Assembly: GCF_015278125.1 (NCBI RefSeq)
Contig: NZ_JADILO010000009.1
Location: 62,001-126,000, forward strand
Length of the DNA stretch: 64,000 bases
Direction: 5' to 3'
Source: Vibrio fluminensis
Lineage (GTDB): Bacteria > Pseudomonadota > Gammaproteobacteria > Enterobacterales > Vibrionaceae
The notes beneath the pieces are model-generated. The model did not search any database, was not told the DNA's origin, and saw only the letters and a list, made by a program, of their open reading frames with translations. The translations under genes and the position numbers were made by a program. Shown piece after piece: positions 30,245 through 38,877 of this stretch (position 1 is its first letter; each line of letters opens with the position of its first letter).

Positions 30245-30431
30245 GCTTGAATCTTGTACCTCATCGAAGATTAAAATTTTGTTATCGTATTTTGTTCTAA
30301 TTGAGATCTTAGGAAGGTTTCTTGAATAAAAAACGAGCGATAATGGTTACGTTCACAAGTCATTGCACCAGGTGAACCACAAACCAAACTGATTAAGTTT
30401 TGTTCGTGCTTTTTCGTGTTAAGGAGGAGTT

Positions 30432-30665
30432 ATGAATAAAAAGCTAGGTCAAGTGATGACAAGTAGCCGTATGGTTACTTTCCTTGCGTTTCTTACTGCG
30501 TTATTCGCGTGGTTCCTAAATATGCATGCTTTGTTCACGTTTACTATTCTTGCGTTAATTTGTGCTGCCTATATCTATATCAAAGATAAAGTGGTGAACT
30601 ATGTTCATGCACATTCACTCAGTCACGCCCATGCCGGAAAAATCACAATCTATGTTGATGAATAG
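30432..30665 (+). CDS. Small membrane protein, unknown
   Basis: 77 residues; AAGGAGG lies 6 nt before the ATG, one of the strongest ribosome sites in the window. Two hydrophobic segments (about 15-33 and 36-55) are followed by a His-rich tail (YVHAHSLSHAHAGK), which might bind metal. The gene ends before a hairpin terminator. Not recognised. Confidence 0.72.
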   Translation: MNKKLGQVMTSSRMVTFLAFLTALFAWFLNMHALFTFTILALICAAYIYIKDKVVNYVHAHSLSHAHAGKITIYVDE

Positions 30666-30692
30666 TCGTTTATCTGCGTTCATCCTATATTG

Positions 30693-30730
30693 AAAAGCAC
30701 TTCAAGGAGAAATCTTTGTGGTGCTTTTTT
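30693..30730 (+). terminator. Terminator after the small membrane protein gene
   Basis: AAAAGCAC pairs with GTGCTTTT, with additional inner pairing (AAGGAG... / ...CTTTG region), and the right arm runs into TTTTTTA. It lies 28 nt after the stop. Confidence 0.7.
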
Positions 30731-30905
30731 ATTAAATAGAGTTTGCCAACCCACTCGCATTTCCATTCGCCCTATGGCTATAGGTTGAACTAGATCAACA
30801 TCTAAGCACATTTGGTCAGAGTCGCCGTTAAAAAATCTTTCACAATGCAAAGCATACAAATTGAACTGTTTACTGCTTTACCGCGTTTATATAAGGATTT
30901 TGACA

Positions 30906-32453
30906 ATGAAGCGTATACCCGCACTAGACACGATTCGTGGTCTACTGCTCGTCATAATGACCATCAACCACTTATTCTGGATAAGTGGAGGTAATTCAAT
31001 TATTCAGATGTTTAGCTTGCAACCTCTTGGACAATTTGGTGCGGCTGAAGGATTTATACTGGTTTCTGGTTTTTTAGCCGGAGCGATATACAGTCGACCA
31101 CATTTGAGCAATGCCGAGCTACGCTCAAAAGCTTGGATCCGTGCTTGGAGTATTTACAAATACCATATTGCCTGCCTGCTGATTGTGTTTGTTTGGTTTG
31201 CTATCTGTGTAACCTATATGCCGACGTCGGCTGAAATGCTTGAATTAAACTTAACCAGCTTAGTTGAGGCACCTTGGTCATCGGTGTTGTTGAGTGCCGC
31301 GTTGGTCAATAAGCCGAACTATCTTGAGATCTTACCGCTCTATATTATGTATATGTTGCTGTTGCCGATTTTAATTGCGGCGTATCGACGCGGTTGGATG
31401 GTAATGGTTTTGCTGACCAGTGTGGTTGTGTGGGCTATGAGTAGGCACATCACCGATGCATTTATTATCCATTTATTGCCCGATGTAGCACTCCAAACAG
31501 GATACTTTGATCCCTTTGCTTGGCAGCTTCTGTTTATTGGTGCCTCCGCTGTGGGTTATACAGCCAATCAAGGTAACTTTAATTGGCACTCAAAGTTGCT
31601 GACTGTGGCGGCAGGTGTCACAGCTGGGGTAATTTTGTTCATGCATCATGGTTTTTTCCTTCAATGGGCGATTCATCAAGGGGTTTTATATGGCATGGCT
31701 GACAAACCAGAGTTGGGTTGGCTGCGTTTGCTCAATATCACCGCTTGGGCGTATATCATCGCCGTGGTAATTAAGCATCGTCCCAATTGGTTTGTGTTTA
31801 AGCCTTTGTCTTACATCGGCCGTCATTCACTGCAAGTGTTTGCGTGGCATACCGTAATGATTTATCTAATGGCGCCAATGTTGTGGGCGCAGCGATTTAA
31901 TGCTCATTACGAATGGCTGGTGCTCATTTGCTTAGCTTCAATCTGGATTCCCGCTTGGATACGTGAACATTCCGGTGGTTTATCGCAACTTAAACGTTGG
32001 AGTATAGGGGCGGGGAGTGCGATGACGGTTGGTCTGATGTTGTCTGTGGTATTTCGATTCGAACCTGCGCCACAAGTTGTTGCGAACACTGATGGTCTTG
32101 CTCCATTGACAATTAAAGTCGCGAATATCAAAGGAGATGGTCCAATAATTTTGTTGGTATATGGAGAAGGGGACAATCTTAATGGGATGCCGAGTATTCA
32201 CGCGCAAGGTTACTCAGTTTCTCAAGCGACAGCAGGAATTAGAATCGAGGCAATTCCAGTAGGGAAATACGCAATATTTGCCTATCAGGATAACGATGGG
32301 AATCAACGTCTAACGTCTGGCTCAAATGGTATGCCGACTGAAGGGTTTGGATATTCGAATAATCCAGCGCTACAAGGCCCTCCGAGTATGGATCAAGTTC
32401 AGTTTAGTCATCCTGATAAGGCACACCAAACAATTCAGCTTTGGAACTTTTGA
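30906..32453 (+). CDS. OpgC-like membrane acyltransferase fused to a C-terminal DUF2141 domain
   Basis: 515 residues from the ATG at 30906, which has AAGG upstream. The first about 375 residues form a ten-helix OpgC domain: RIPALDTIRGLLLVIMTINH, EGFILVSGFLAGAIYSRP and a late YIGRHSLQVFAWHTVMIYLM are typical. OpgC transfers succinyl groups to osmoregulated periplasmic glucans. The last about 119 residues match DUF2141: IPVGKYAIFAYQDNDGNQRL, then GMPTEGFGYSNNP and GPPSMDQVQF. DUF2141 is normally a separate secreted protein; here it would face the periplasm. No opgG/opgH genes are nearby. The fused domain's role is unknown. Confidence 0.85.
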   Translation: MKRIPALDTIRGLLLVIMTINHLFWISGGNSIIQMFSLQPLGQFGAAEGFILVSGFLAGAIYSRPHLSNAELRSKAWIRAWSIYKYHIACLLIVFVWFAICVTYMPTSAEMLELNLTSLVEAPWSSVLLSAALVNKPNYLEILPLYIMYMLLLPILIAAYRRGWMVMVLLTSVVVWAMSRHITDAFIIHLLPDVALQTGYFDPFAWQLLFIGASAVGYTANQGNFNWHSKLLTVAAGVTAGVILFMHHGFFLQWAIHQGVLYGMADKPELGWLRLLNITAWAYIIAVVIKHRPNWFVFKPLSYIGRHSLQVFAWHTVMIYLMAPMLWAQRFNAHYEWLVLICLASIWIPAWIREHSGGLSQLKRWSIGAGSAMTVGLMLSVVFRFEPAPQVVANTDGLAPLTIKVANIKGDGPIILLVYGEGDNLNGMPSIHAQGYSVSQATAGIRIEAIPVGKYAIFAYQDNDGNQRLTSGSNGMPTEGFGYSNNPALQGPPSMDQVQFSHPDKAHQTIQLWNF

Positions 32454-32529
32454 TTATAACCGATCGATATAACTCCCTCGACCGTATTTGGACACGTTTC
32501 TGATCACTCACTTAACCTTGTTGGCAAAA

Positions 32530-32563
32530 TTTGGCTCTGTCGTGATAGCGCGGCAGAGTCAAA
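32530..32563. terminator. Hairpin between convergent genes
   Basis: TTTGGCTCTGTCG pairs with CGGCAGAGTCAAA (13 positions with wobbles) around an 8-nt loop, between the convergent opgC-like and AraC genes. There is no long T tract, so it is only a possible bidirectional terminator. Confidence 0.45.
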
Positions 32564-32565
32564 TA

Positions 32566-33939
32566 CTACCCAGACCAAACGGCCCTCTGCCTAGAGGTCG
32601 CTCTTTTTTCGACCGGAGTAAACAAATCAAATTCGATATATCGCTTATTGATGGTGTGTATTCTTATCAACTCAGGTGCCGCGCGATATTGAAACTGATG
32701 GTGTTGAGAAAGGCGTAAATAGAGTTGTTCAATCTGGTTTTCAAGTTGGTGAATGTCTTCACCTTGCCACTGGGTTGATAGGTAAAGCCCTTGTAGATTT
32801 GTCTTGGTCTGCTCGCTTGATTCGTTGAGTTTTAGTGCGCCCGTTACCCCTAACGAGTAGTGGTATTGATTACTGTTGTTTTGGCAAGGCGAGTCAAAGA
32901 GAACCTCAAGTGGTGATTTGGAGGGTGAAGCCAGTGTTAACTGTTCTACTAGCGTTGTTAGTCGCCTTGTTCCCGCGCGTTTAGAGGCTGGGATTGACGC
33001 ATGAGAAGCCGCGAGAAATGACGTGTTTAATTTCACTACATGGCATGCCTCAAACAGTGACCAGATAGGGTCACTGTTGACTTGAGCAATGGGTTCTACC
33101 TGACAACGATGATGCAGTTCGCCAGTCAACGTGTTGAAGCACCAGAATGCAGGTAAACCACTAAAGTAGCATTTGTTTTCGTTGAAAATTCGATAATAAA
33201 GCGGATGAAAAATGGTCGGGATATAACTTGGATTAGGCAGCGTTACTTCAGCAAACAGAGCTGTTGGCACAATTATTTCGAGCAGTTCAGGTGGTATTTC
33301 ATGGTCATCATTAAATGGAAATGCAATAGACATAGGGAAGGTGCTGCTTGCTTCTTGGTTATGTTCGCGAAACTCGACGACCTGCGCTTGGTCAAAATTA
33401 AGCGAAGCGCTATATGGGCGTTGCATCAGGTTCTCATAGGCCTTAGAGATGGCGAACGTGACCTCTTCAATGTTTCTTTCGCAGCTATCGACGGTGAATA
33501 CATAGCACCCCCAACGATGACTCGGGTGTGTATTGAACGCAATGGGAAGAGATTGACAGTGGTGGAGCTTTTCGAGCTTCTCGGCGTCTATGCGTTCAAA
33601 GTTGACTCTTCTTGCCCAGGTTTGTTGACCGAGAAGGCGTGATGGCGTGGTTGAGGTGTACTGACGAAATGCACGAGCAAATGCTTCCTGAGATTCAAAG
33701 CCAAATTCGATTGCTACATCTAAGATACGCAGTTCTCCCTCCGCTAAACGCGCCGCAGCGAGACTTAATTTGCGCGTGCGTTGGTAATAGGAGATAGAGA
33801 ACCCTGTCGTTGCGTTGAACTGATGTTGAATATAAGAACGGCTATAACCACACTGTTTTGCCAGATCATCAATGCTGATTTTTCGTCGCAAGTTTTCTTC
33901 AATTAAATCAATTATTGTCAATATAAGTGATTGATTCAT
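32566..33939 (-). CDS. AraC-family regulator with Rob/SoxS-type HTH and GyrI-like C domain
   Basis: 457 residues. The N-terminal HTH pair (about 5-105) reads ISIDDLAKQCGYSRSYIQHQ and ILDVAIEFGFESQEAFARAF, with the order of MarA/Rob proteins. The long remainder contains a GyrI-like effector domain (about 125-285) and a further region of about 150 residues (from about 300) that might be a second such domain. Such regulators often sense cationic or hydrophobic compounds. It is longer than Rob (289 residues), so the C-terminal extension is unusual. It is monocistronic and convergent with the opgC-like gene. Confidence 0.85.
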   Translation of the reverse strand: MNQSLILTIIDLIEENLRRKISIDDLAKQCGYSRSYIQHQFNATTGFSISYYQRTRKLSLAAARLAEGELRILDVAIEFGFESQEAFARAFRQYTSTTPSRLLGQQTWARRVNFERIDAEKLEKLHHCQSLPIAFNTHPSHRWGCYVFTVDSCERNIEEVTFAISKAYENLMQRPYSASLNFDQAQVVEFREHNQEASSTFPMSIAFPFNDDHEIPPELLEIIVPTALFAEVTLPNPSYIPTIFHPLYYRIFNENKCYFSGLPAFWCFNTLTGELHHRCQVEPIAQVNSDPIWSLFEACHVVKLNTSFLAASHASIPASKRAGTRRLTTLVEQLTLASPSKSPLEVLFDSPCQNNSNQYHYSLGVTGALKLNESSEQTKTNLQGLYLSTQWQGEDIHQLENQIEQLYLRLSQHHQFQYRAAPELIRIHTINKRYIEFDLFTPVEKRATSRQRAVWSG

Positions 33940-34066
33940 AAAAAGCTTGTTCAGTGACTGTTAGTTAGAAATTTATGAGTTTCTCGGGCCTATGTAAAAA
34001 CTTACCAGCCTTTAATGGTTGAGTTTTTCGAGTGAACACGCAGTTTGATGTGATGGCTTTGAAATA

Positions 34067-34095
34067 AAAAAACCGATACGCTGGGTATCGGTTTT
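34067..34095 (-). terminator. Terminator for the IIA-IIC-IIB minus-strand PTS operon
   Basis: AAAACCGATAC / GTATCGGTTTT stem with a 5-nt loop. On the minus strand it is followed by a run of seven T. It lies about 45 nt after the PTS gene stop at 34141. Confidence 0.85.
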
Positions 34096-34140
34096 GTATA
34101 GGGGAACTCTAACTTAGTTTTGGTGACAAAGCAGAGTAAT

Positions 34141-35544
34141 TTAAGACTGAATTAAGGTTGCTGCTTGTTTCATTGCTTCTTTCGTTGAACACTCAATCAC
34201 TTTAGAGTTAGCGAAGCGGTGTGCATCTTTAACTTGAATGTCGTGAGCAAGGATAACTAGCTTAGCGTTTGCTACGTCTAGGTCAGTGATGCGGTTTTGG
34301 ATGCCATTTTGACCTTGAGTCTCAACTTTAATCTTTATACCTGCTGCTGCACCGGCTTTTTCTAGCGCTTTCGCTGCCATGAAAGTATGTGCTACGCCTG
34401 ATGGGCAACAAGTTACTGCTACTACGTCGTACTCGCCTTCGCCTGCTACAGGCGCTGCTGCCGCTGCTTGAACTGGTGCTGCTACTTGAGTCTCTTCTTC
34501 AGCTTGCTCTTCTGCTACTGGCTTCCAGAAACCAACGATTAGTGCGGTCGTTAGAGAGCCTAGTGCGATACCGACTACGTACATTGGGATGTTGCTTGAA
34601 ACAGGTGCTGTGATTAAACCGCCCCATGGTGCGTGCAATAGGATGTCAGTTAGGAAACCGAACACACATCCTACAATACCACCCGCTACGATTGAAGGAA
34701 GAACGCGCATTGGGTCGTTTGCTGCGAATGGGATAGCACCTTCAGAGATACCGATTGAACCCATGATTGCTGCAGCTTTACCTGCTTCTTGTTCTTCTTT
34801 AGTGAATTTTTTCTTGAATAGGAAAGTCGCTAGAGCCATACCTAGAGGAGGCGTACAGATTGCGATACCAACACCACCCATTAGCCATGGTTGAGTATCA
34901 ACTTGAGTTTGAGCAAATAGCGTTGCTACTTTGTTGATTGGACCACCCATATCGAATGCTGTCATACCACCTAGGATAGTACCTAGAACCACTTTAGATG
35001 CGCCAGCCATTGAAGCTAGGAACTCGTTCATTGAAGTCATGAACAGTTTGATTGGCTCACCGATACCCCATAGAACGATACCCGCAGAAACTAGTGTACC
35101 AATAAGAGGGTAAATGAAGTATGCGCCTAATGCCGTCATGTTCGGTGATAGTGGGATTTTCTTAAGTTGGAAAACCACGCCACCCGCGATGAAACCCGCT
35201 ACGATACAGCCTAGGAAACCGCCGCCCATATCAGCCATGATGCCTGAAGAGATCATTGCTGGAGCAAGTGCAGGTTTGTCAGCGATTGAGTAACCGATGA
35301 AACCACCTAGGATGATTGGGAATAGAACTAGACCTTTAATACCGATGTTTGAAATATCCGCCAAGATGCCAGTTGCTGGAACCGCACCTTTACCTGACGC
35401 CATTACCGCAAGAGCCAGTAGAACACCACCCGCAACGATAAAAGGTAACATGTGAGAGGTACCAAAAAGTAGGTGCCCTTTTAATGTGCTGAGTGTCTTT
35501 TTAAAATCAGTATTGCTGGTATTTTGAGCTGTTAGGGTACTCAT
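34141..35544 (-). CDS. PTS fructose-family EIICB permease (IIC-IIB)
   Basis: 467 residues. The IIC domain comes first (about 20-340) with HMLPFIVAGGVLLALAVMAS, FDMGGPINKVATLFAQ and GISEGAIPFAANDP, all hallmarks of fructose/mannose-type IIC. An Ala/Glu-rich linker then leads to a IIB domain (about 370-467) with the phosphorylated Cys in TCCPSGVAHT. It imports and phosphorylates a hexose using the IIA encoded 12 nt upstream. AAGGTGG gives a strong ribosome site. Gene content parallels VC1821 of V. cholerae. Sugar specificity not evident. Confidence 0.92.
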   Translation of the reverse strand: MSTLTAQNTSNTDFKKTLSTLKGHLLFGTSHMLPFIVAGGVLLALAVMASGKGAVPATGILADISNIGIKGLVLFPIILGGFIGYSIADKPALAPAMISSGIMADMGGGFLGCIVAGFIAGGVVFQLKKIPLSPNMTALGAYFIYPLIGTLVSAGIVLWGIGEPIKLFMTSMNEFLASMAGASKVVLGTILGGMTAFDMGGPINKVATLFAQTQVDTQPWLMGGVGIAICTPPLGMALATFLFKKKFTKEEQEAGKAAAIMGSIGISEGAIPFAANDPMRVLPSIVAGGIVGCVFGFLTDILLHAPWGGLITAPVSSNIPMYVVGIALGSLTTALIVGFWKPVAEEQAEEETQVAAPVQAAAAAPVAGEGEYDVVAVTCCPSGVAHTFMAAKALEKAGAAAGIKIKVETQGQNGIQNRITDLDVANAKLVILAHDIQVKDAHRFANSKVIECSTKEAMKQAATLIQS

Positions 35545-35556
35545 AAATAATCCACC

Positions 35557-35997
35557 TTAAGAATTGATTAAAATATTCAAAATTTCGTTTTGATCTTTCG
35601 CGTTATTAATATCTTGGATGAATTCATCACTGAATTTTCCAAATAGTTCTTGTAGTACATAAATATGATGATCGGCACCATTGTCTGGTGATGCAATCAT
35701 AAAGAATACGCTTGGTTTGATGCCATCTTCGTCACCGTACTCGATACCTTCACGTTTAACACCAACAGCAATTGCAGGTTCGATAACTGCTTTGCTCTTT
35801 GCGTGTGGGTAAGCAATACCCTCAGTAGAAGTGACGCTAACTGCTTCACGTGTTTCGATATCAGCAAGGAATGCTTCTTTGCTATTAATGCGGTTATTTT
35901 CAAATAATGCTTGAGCCAGTTCTTCAAAAACTTCTTTTTTATTGTTTGCTTGAAGTTGGTGTTTAATTAAATTGACGTTTGTTAGTGTAGTAATCAT
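35557..35997 (-). CDS. PTS fructose-family EIIA protein
   Basis: 146 residues, a complete IIA(Fru) domain. The phosphorylated His is in GIAYPHAKSKAV (about residue 63), and FFMIASPDNGADHHIYVLQE carries the second conserved His region. It passes phosphate from HPr to the IIB domain of the next gene. It is first in its operon. A 27-bp element upstream (36085-36111) is shared with the manP promoter region, suggesting common control. Confidence 0.92.
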   Translation of the reverse strand: MITTLTNVNLIKHQLQANNKKEVFEELAQALFENNRINSKEAFLADIETREAVSVTSTEGIAYPHAKSKAVIEPAIAVGVKREGIEYGDEDGIKPSVFFMIASPDNGADHHIYVLQELFGKFSDEFIQDINNAKDQNEILNILINS

Positions 35998-36084
35998 TTT
36001 TTAACTCTGGGTGTTCATGCTATGAGCTAAAATTAAATCAATTGCTTATTCAGCGAAATAGCAAAAAAAATCCAATCACTATAC

Positions 36085-36111
36085 TTTTGTATCAAGCAAA
36101 TCTGAGTGTGA
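36085..36111. promoter_or_regulatory. Shared 27-bp PTS motif, copy A
   Basis: TTTTGTATCA, three variable bases, AAATC, one base, then GAGTGTGA. It matches copy B at 40875-40901 at 23 of 27 positions, in the same orientation, and lies 88 nt upstream of the IIA start. Probably an operator or activator site for this PTS regulon. The adjoining TGTGATAACCGTCATT also resembles half of a CRP site. Confidence 0.6.
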
Positions 36112-36134
36112 TAACCGTCATTATTTTTTCTACA

Positions 36135-36147
36135 AGGACACACACCC
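36135..36147 (+). repeat. Transposase-flanking repeat, copy 1
   Basis: AAGGACACACACC. Its CACACA pairs with TGTGTG at 36155-36160, so it can form a small hairpin, as REP-like partners of RAYT enzymes do. Confidence 0.7.
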
Positions 36148-36189
36148 TAACGATGTGTGAATCTTCTCGAAGCTGTCTTCTTTCTATAA

Positions 36190-36202
36190 AAGGACACACA
36201 CC
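36190..36202 (+). repeat. Transposase-flanking repeat, copy 2
   Basis: A second perfect copy of AAGGACACACACC, in the same orientation as copy 1, 88 nt before the transposase start. Confidence 0.7.
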
Positions 36203-36289
36203 GTAAAGTAAACAAAGTATGAATTGCTGTTAACACCGCAATAGTTTTGGGGATCTATTCTTGTCGCTTTGACTGGTAGTTTTTAGCCT

Positions 36290-37282
36290 ATGAATACTAA
36301 TCTTGAATTGGATACCAGCATGACGACGGCTCGAAAACAGCAAGTATCGGTGGAAGCGACGCCTTATTATCATTGTGTATCGCGGTGCGTTAGACGAAGT
36401 TATCTATGCGGAGTCGACCCTGTTACAGAACAAAGCTACGAGCACCGCAGAGAGTGGATTAAGCAGAAAATCTACGCGCTTTCTCATGTCTACTGCATTG
36501 ATATTTGCGCTTACGCGATAATGAGTAACCACTATCATTTAGTTGTACACATTAACCGAGATAAAGCGCTCTGTTTATCCAATAGGGCGGTGGTCGAGCG
36601 ATGGCAGCAAGAGCATAAGCTGCCACATCTCGTTGAGCGTTGGCTATCTGGTCAATTAAAAAGTGAGGCTGAAATCGATGCATGCTTATTGATTATCGAC
36701 TCGTGGCGAACTCGGCTATGGAGTCTCAGTTGGTTTATGAAAGAGCTGAATTTTGAAATTGCATGTAAAGCGAACCAGGAAGATGAGTGCCGTGGGCATT
36801 TCTGGGAGAGCCGATTTAAAAGTCAGGCATTGCTCGACGAAAAAGCTCTACTTGCTGCTATGGCGTATGTTGATCTAAATCCACTAAGAGCGGGTATCGC
36901 GAATAAGCCAGAGACTTCAGATTTTACTTCAATTCAAGCCCGGTTGGATTCATTGAAAAATCGACAAGAAACAGCGCCTTGCCTCCATCCTTTTATCGGG
37001 AATCGTGATGATGCAGAGCTTGATGGTATTCTGTTTAGACTGTTAGATTATATTGAGCTTGTAGATTGGACAGCTCGGCAATACCGCGAAGGCAAATTTA
37101 CGTTAAGCTCTCAAGTTCCACCCATATTGCAGCGGCTTGGTCTAAACCCACAAAATTGGGCAAAAGCGTGTACTGAACTGGAAAGACATCGCGCTATGGT
37201 CGTAGGTAGACTAGAGCATCGAGAACTAGTCAGGCGGACATTGAGTAAAACTCGGGTACATTTATTTCGTTTGGATGGGTAA
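36290..37282 (+). CDS. Y1/IS200-like (RAYT-type) transposase
   Basis: 330 residues, longer than a compact RAYT (about 150-220). The HUH metal-binding motif is SNHYHLVVH (about residue 85), preceded by a Y1_Tnp opening, TPYYHCVSRCVRRSYLCG. GHFWESRFKSQALLD and YVDLNPLRAG are the other conserved blocks, the latter carrying a candidate catalytic Tyr. Such enzymes cut and rejoin single-stranded DNA at REP-like hairpins. Three copies of AAGGACACACACC flank the gene, two before and one inverted after. The unit interrupts the PTS locus on the opposite strand. ATG 36290 has a weak ribosome site; Met-11 is an alternative start. Confidence 0.85.
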   Translation: MNTNLELDTSMTTARKQQVSVEATPYYHCVSRCVRRSYLCGVDPVTEQSYEHRREWIKQKIYALSHVYCIDICAYAIMSNHYHLVVHINRDKALCLSNRAVVERWQQEHKLPHLVERWLSGQLKSEAEIDACLLIIDSWRTRLWSLSWFMKELNFEIACKANQEDECRGHFWESRFKSQALLDEKALLAAMAYVDLNPLRAGIANKPETSDFTSIQARLDSLKNRQETAPCLHPFIGNRDDAELDGILFRLLDYIELVDWTARQYREGKFTLSSQVPPILQRLGLNPQNWAKACTELERHRAMVVGRLEHRELVRRTLSKTRVHLFRLDG

Positions 37283-37543
37283 GTTAGTCGATTCGTCTTT
37301 TAAACCATTTTCTGTTACTCCAAATCTATGCTAAATGGCATCGGCATAGTGCAAAACTTACATTAGCCCTTCAGTTTTTTTCATTGTGATCTTAATCGGT
37401 TCCGATTGTTCAAGTCATTTAATATTAGCAGTAGTTCAGTGTAATTATGAACGCGATAGTATTTCTATTTTATGACGTCTGTCCTGATTTGATATGAGGT
37501 TAGATATGCTCTGGTTAGATATGCCAATAGGGTATGAGCTTGA

Positions 37544-37556
37544 GGTGTGTGTCCTT
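37544..37556 (-). repeat. Transposase-flanking repeat, copy 3 (inverted)
   Basis: GGTGTGTGTCCTT, the exact reverse complement of copies 1 and 2, 262 nt after the transposase stop and adjoining the manA terminator. It marks the likely right limit of the element. Confidence 0.7.
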
Positions 37557-37558
37557 AC

Positions 37559-37584
37559 AAAAAAGCCCTGCTTGTGCAGGGCTT
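37559..37584 (-). terminator. Terminator after manA
   Basis: AAGCCCTGC / GCAGGGCTT stem with a 4-nt loop. Read on the minus strand it runs into TTTTTTG. It lies 17 nt after the manA stop. Confidence 0.85.
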
Positions 37585-37600
37585 CGGAAGCGAGCCAGGA

Positions 37601-38797
37601 TTAGCAATAAGCGCGTGCGACGCGACCTTGGCTCTCTAAGGTGTAGTGCTGTGCGTAGGCTGGAATAAACACAGATTGACCTTTCTCAATTACGCAACGT
37701 TGACCATTGTTGTGAGTTAGGGTCATTGTTCCATCTAGAGGCAGAAGGATTTCAGCGCTGTCGATCTCGATTGTACGCGCTGTAGAGCTTGGAATAATCG
37801 CGAACTTGAAGTCTTCAACTGGGATAGGGTACTCCAGCACTTCGTCGTTTACGTTTGGCTCTAATAGCAATGTATCAAAAGGTTTCTCTTCAAAGATAGT
37901 ACAAGCGACTAGCTCTTCAATATCCATGTATTTTGGCGTTAGACCAGCACGTAGTACGTTGTCTGAGTTCGCCATAATTTCAAGGCCTGTCCCTTTAATG
38001 TATGCGTGTGGCGTTTCCGCATCTAGGAACATTGCTTGACCAGGCTCAAGCGTGATGATGTTTAGTGTTAGCGGTACAAACAGACCGATATCACCAGGGT
38101 ATTGTGTCTCTAATTCAACAATCAGTGCCATTAATGGGTCTTGAGAGTTGTTGGCATAAGCAAGTAATGCTGCCAGCGCTCTGTCTTTCTCTTCGCCTTG
38201 CAAAGAAAGCAAGCCAGAGAAGAAGTCACTTAGACCTTGCGCTGTTTGGTTTGCTACTAGACCTGCAAGCAGAGTAGCGAGCTCTGGAATATCTAAACGA
38301 GTAAAGTTCGCAATGATCTCTTCAGTAGAGCGGAAGCCATTCATCGCTTGGTAAGAGGTCAGGGCATAAACCAATTCAGGCTTGTGGTTTGGATCTTTGT
38401 AGTTACGGTTAGCGGCAGAAAGATCAATACCCTGTTGCTCTTCGCGAGCAAAACCAGCTTCTGCTTGCTGTTTATTTGGGTGCACTTGAATTGAAAGTGC
38501 TTTTTCAGCCGCTAGAATCTTAAACAGGTAAGGCAGTTCACCAAAACGCTTAGCAACTTTTTCGCTTAAGAAAGCGTTCATATCGCTGCCAATCAGCTCA
38601 GAAAGTTTGGTGGTTGTACCCAGGCTTTCAACCATAGAACAGCCGTTAGGGTGCGCGCCCATCCAAACTTCAGCTTGTGGCTCGCCGTTTGGATTTTCAA
38701 TACCAAACAATTGGTTTACCGAGGTAGTGCTACCCCATGCGTAGTTTTGGATGACGTTAGTCATCGGGAAGAATACAGAGTGTAGGGAATCAGACAT
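37601..38797 (-). CDS. manA: Mannose-6-phosphate isomerase, class I
   Basis: 398 residues from ATG 38797. GGTGA upstream favours this ATG or the one a codon earlier; 38809 is less likely. Interconverts mannose 6-phosphate and fructose 6-phosphate in the cytosol, using zinc. IQNYAWGSTTSVNQLFG, AEVWMGAHPNG, LSIQVHPNKQQAEAGF and DPNHKPELVYAL contain the zinc-binding and active-site residues. It lies downstream of the mannose-type PTS gene (about 80 nt, with a hairpin between), which fits mannose catabolism. The same reaction can also feed GDP-mannose for alginate. Confidence 0.95.
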   Translation of the reverse strand: MSDSLHSVFFPMTNVIQNYAWGSTTSVNQLFGIENPNGEPQAEVWMGAHPNGCSMVESLGTTTKLSELIGSDMNAFLSEKVAKRFGELPYLFKILAAEKALSIQVHPNKQQAEAGFAREEQQGIDLSAANRNYKDPNHKPELVYALTSYQAMNGFRSTEEIIANFTRLDIPELATLLAGLVANQTAQGLSDFFSGLLSLQGEEKDRALAALLAYANNSQDPLMALIVELETQYPGDIGLFVPLTLNIITLEPGQAMFLDAETPHAYIKGTGLEIMANSDNVLRAGLTPKYMDIEELVACTIFEEKPFDTLLLEPNVNDEVLEYPIPVEDFKFAIIPSSTARTIEIDSAEILLPLDGTMTLTHNNGQRCVIEKGQSVFIPAYAQHYTLESQGRVARAYC

Positions 38798-38834
38798 CAT
38801 TGTCACCATAAATATGCAAGCTTAAAATGCAACA

Positions 38835-38860
38835 AGGCCCAAGCAAACTTGCTTAGGCCT
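38835..38860 (-). terminator. Hairpin between manP and manA
   Basis: AGGCC...AAGCA pairs with TGCTT...GGCCT with one mismatch, directly after the manP stop. On the minus strand it is followed by TTGTTGCATTTT. It may give partial termination, so that manA is expressed below manP. Confidence 0.55.
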
Positions 38861-38877
38861 AGAGAGTTTATAGCGAG

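Larger units (their letters stand above)
37283..37600. other. Intergenic region after the transposase
   Basis: About 320 nt. It contains two direct copies of GGTTAGATATGC (37498-37509 and 37513-37524), the inverted third copy of the transposase repeat, and the manA terminator. No gene seen. Confidence 0.45.

Noticed and set aside
36107..36122. CRP site TGTGA-N6-TCATT
   Set aside because: Only one half matches; the other site with the same upstream motif (40895-40910) does not keep it.
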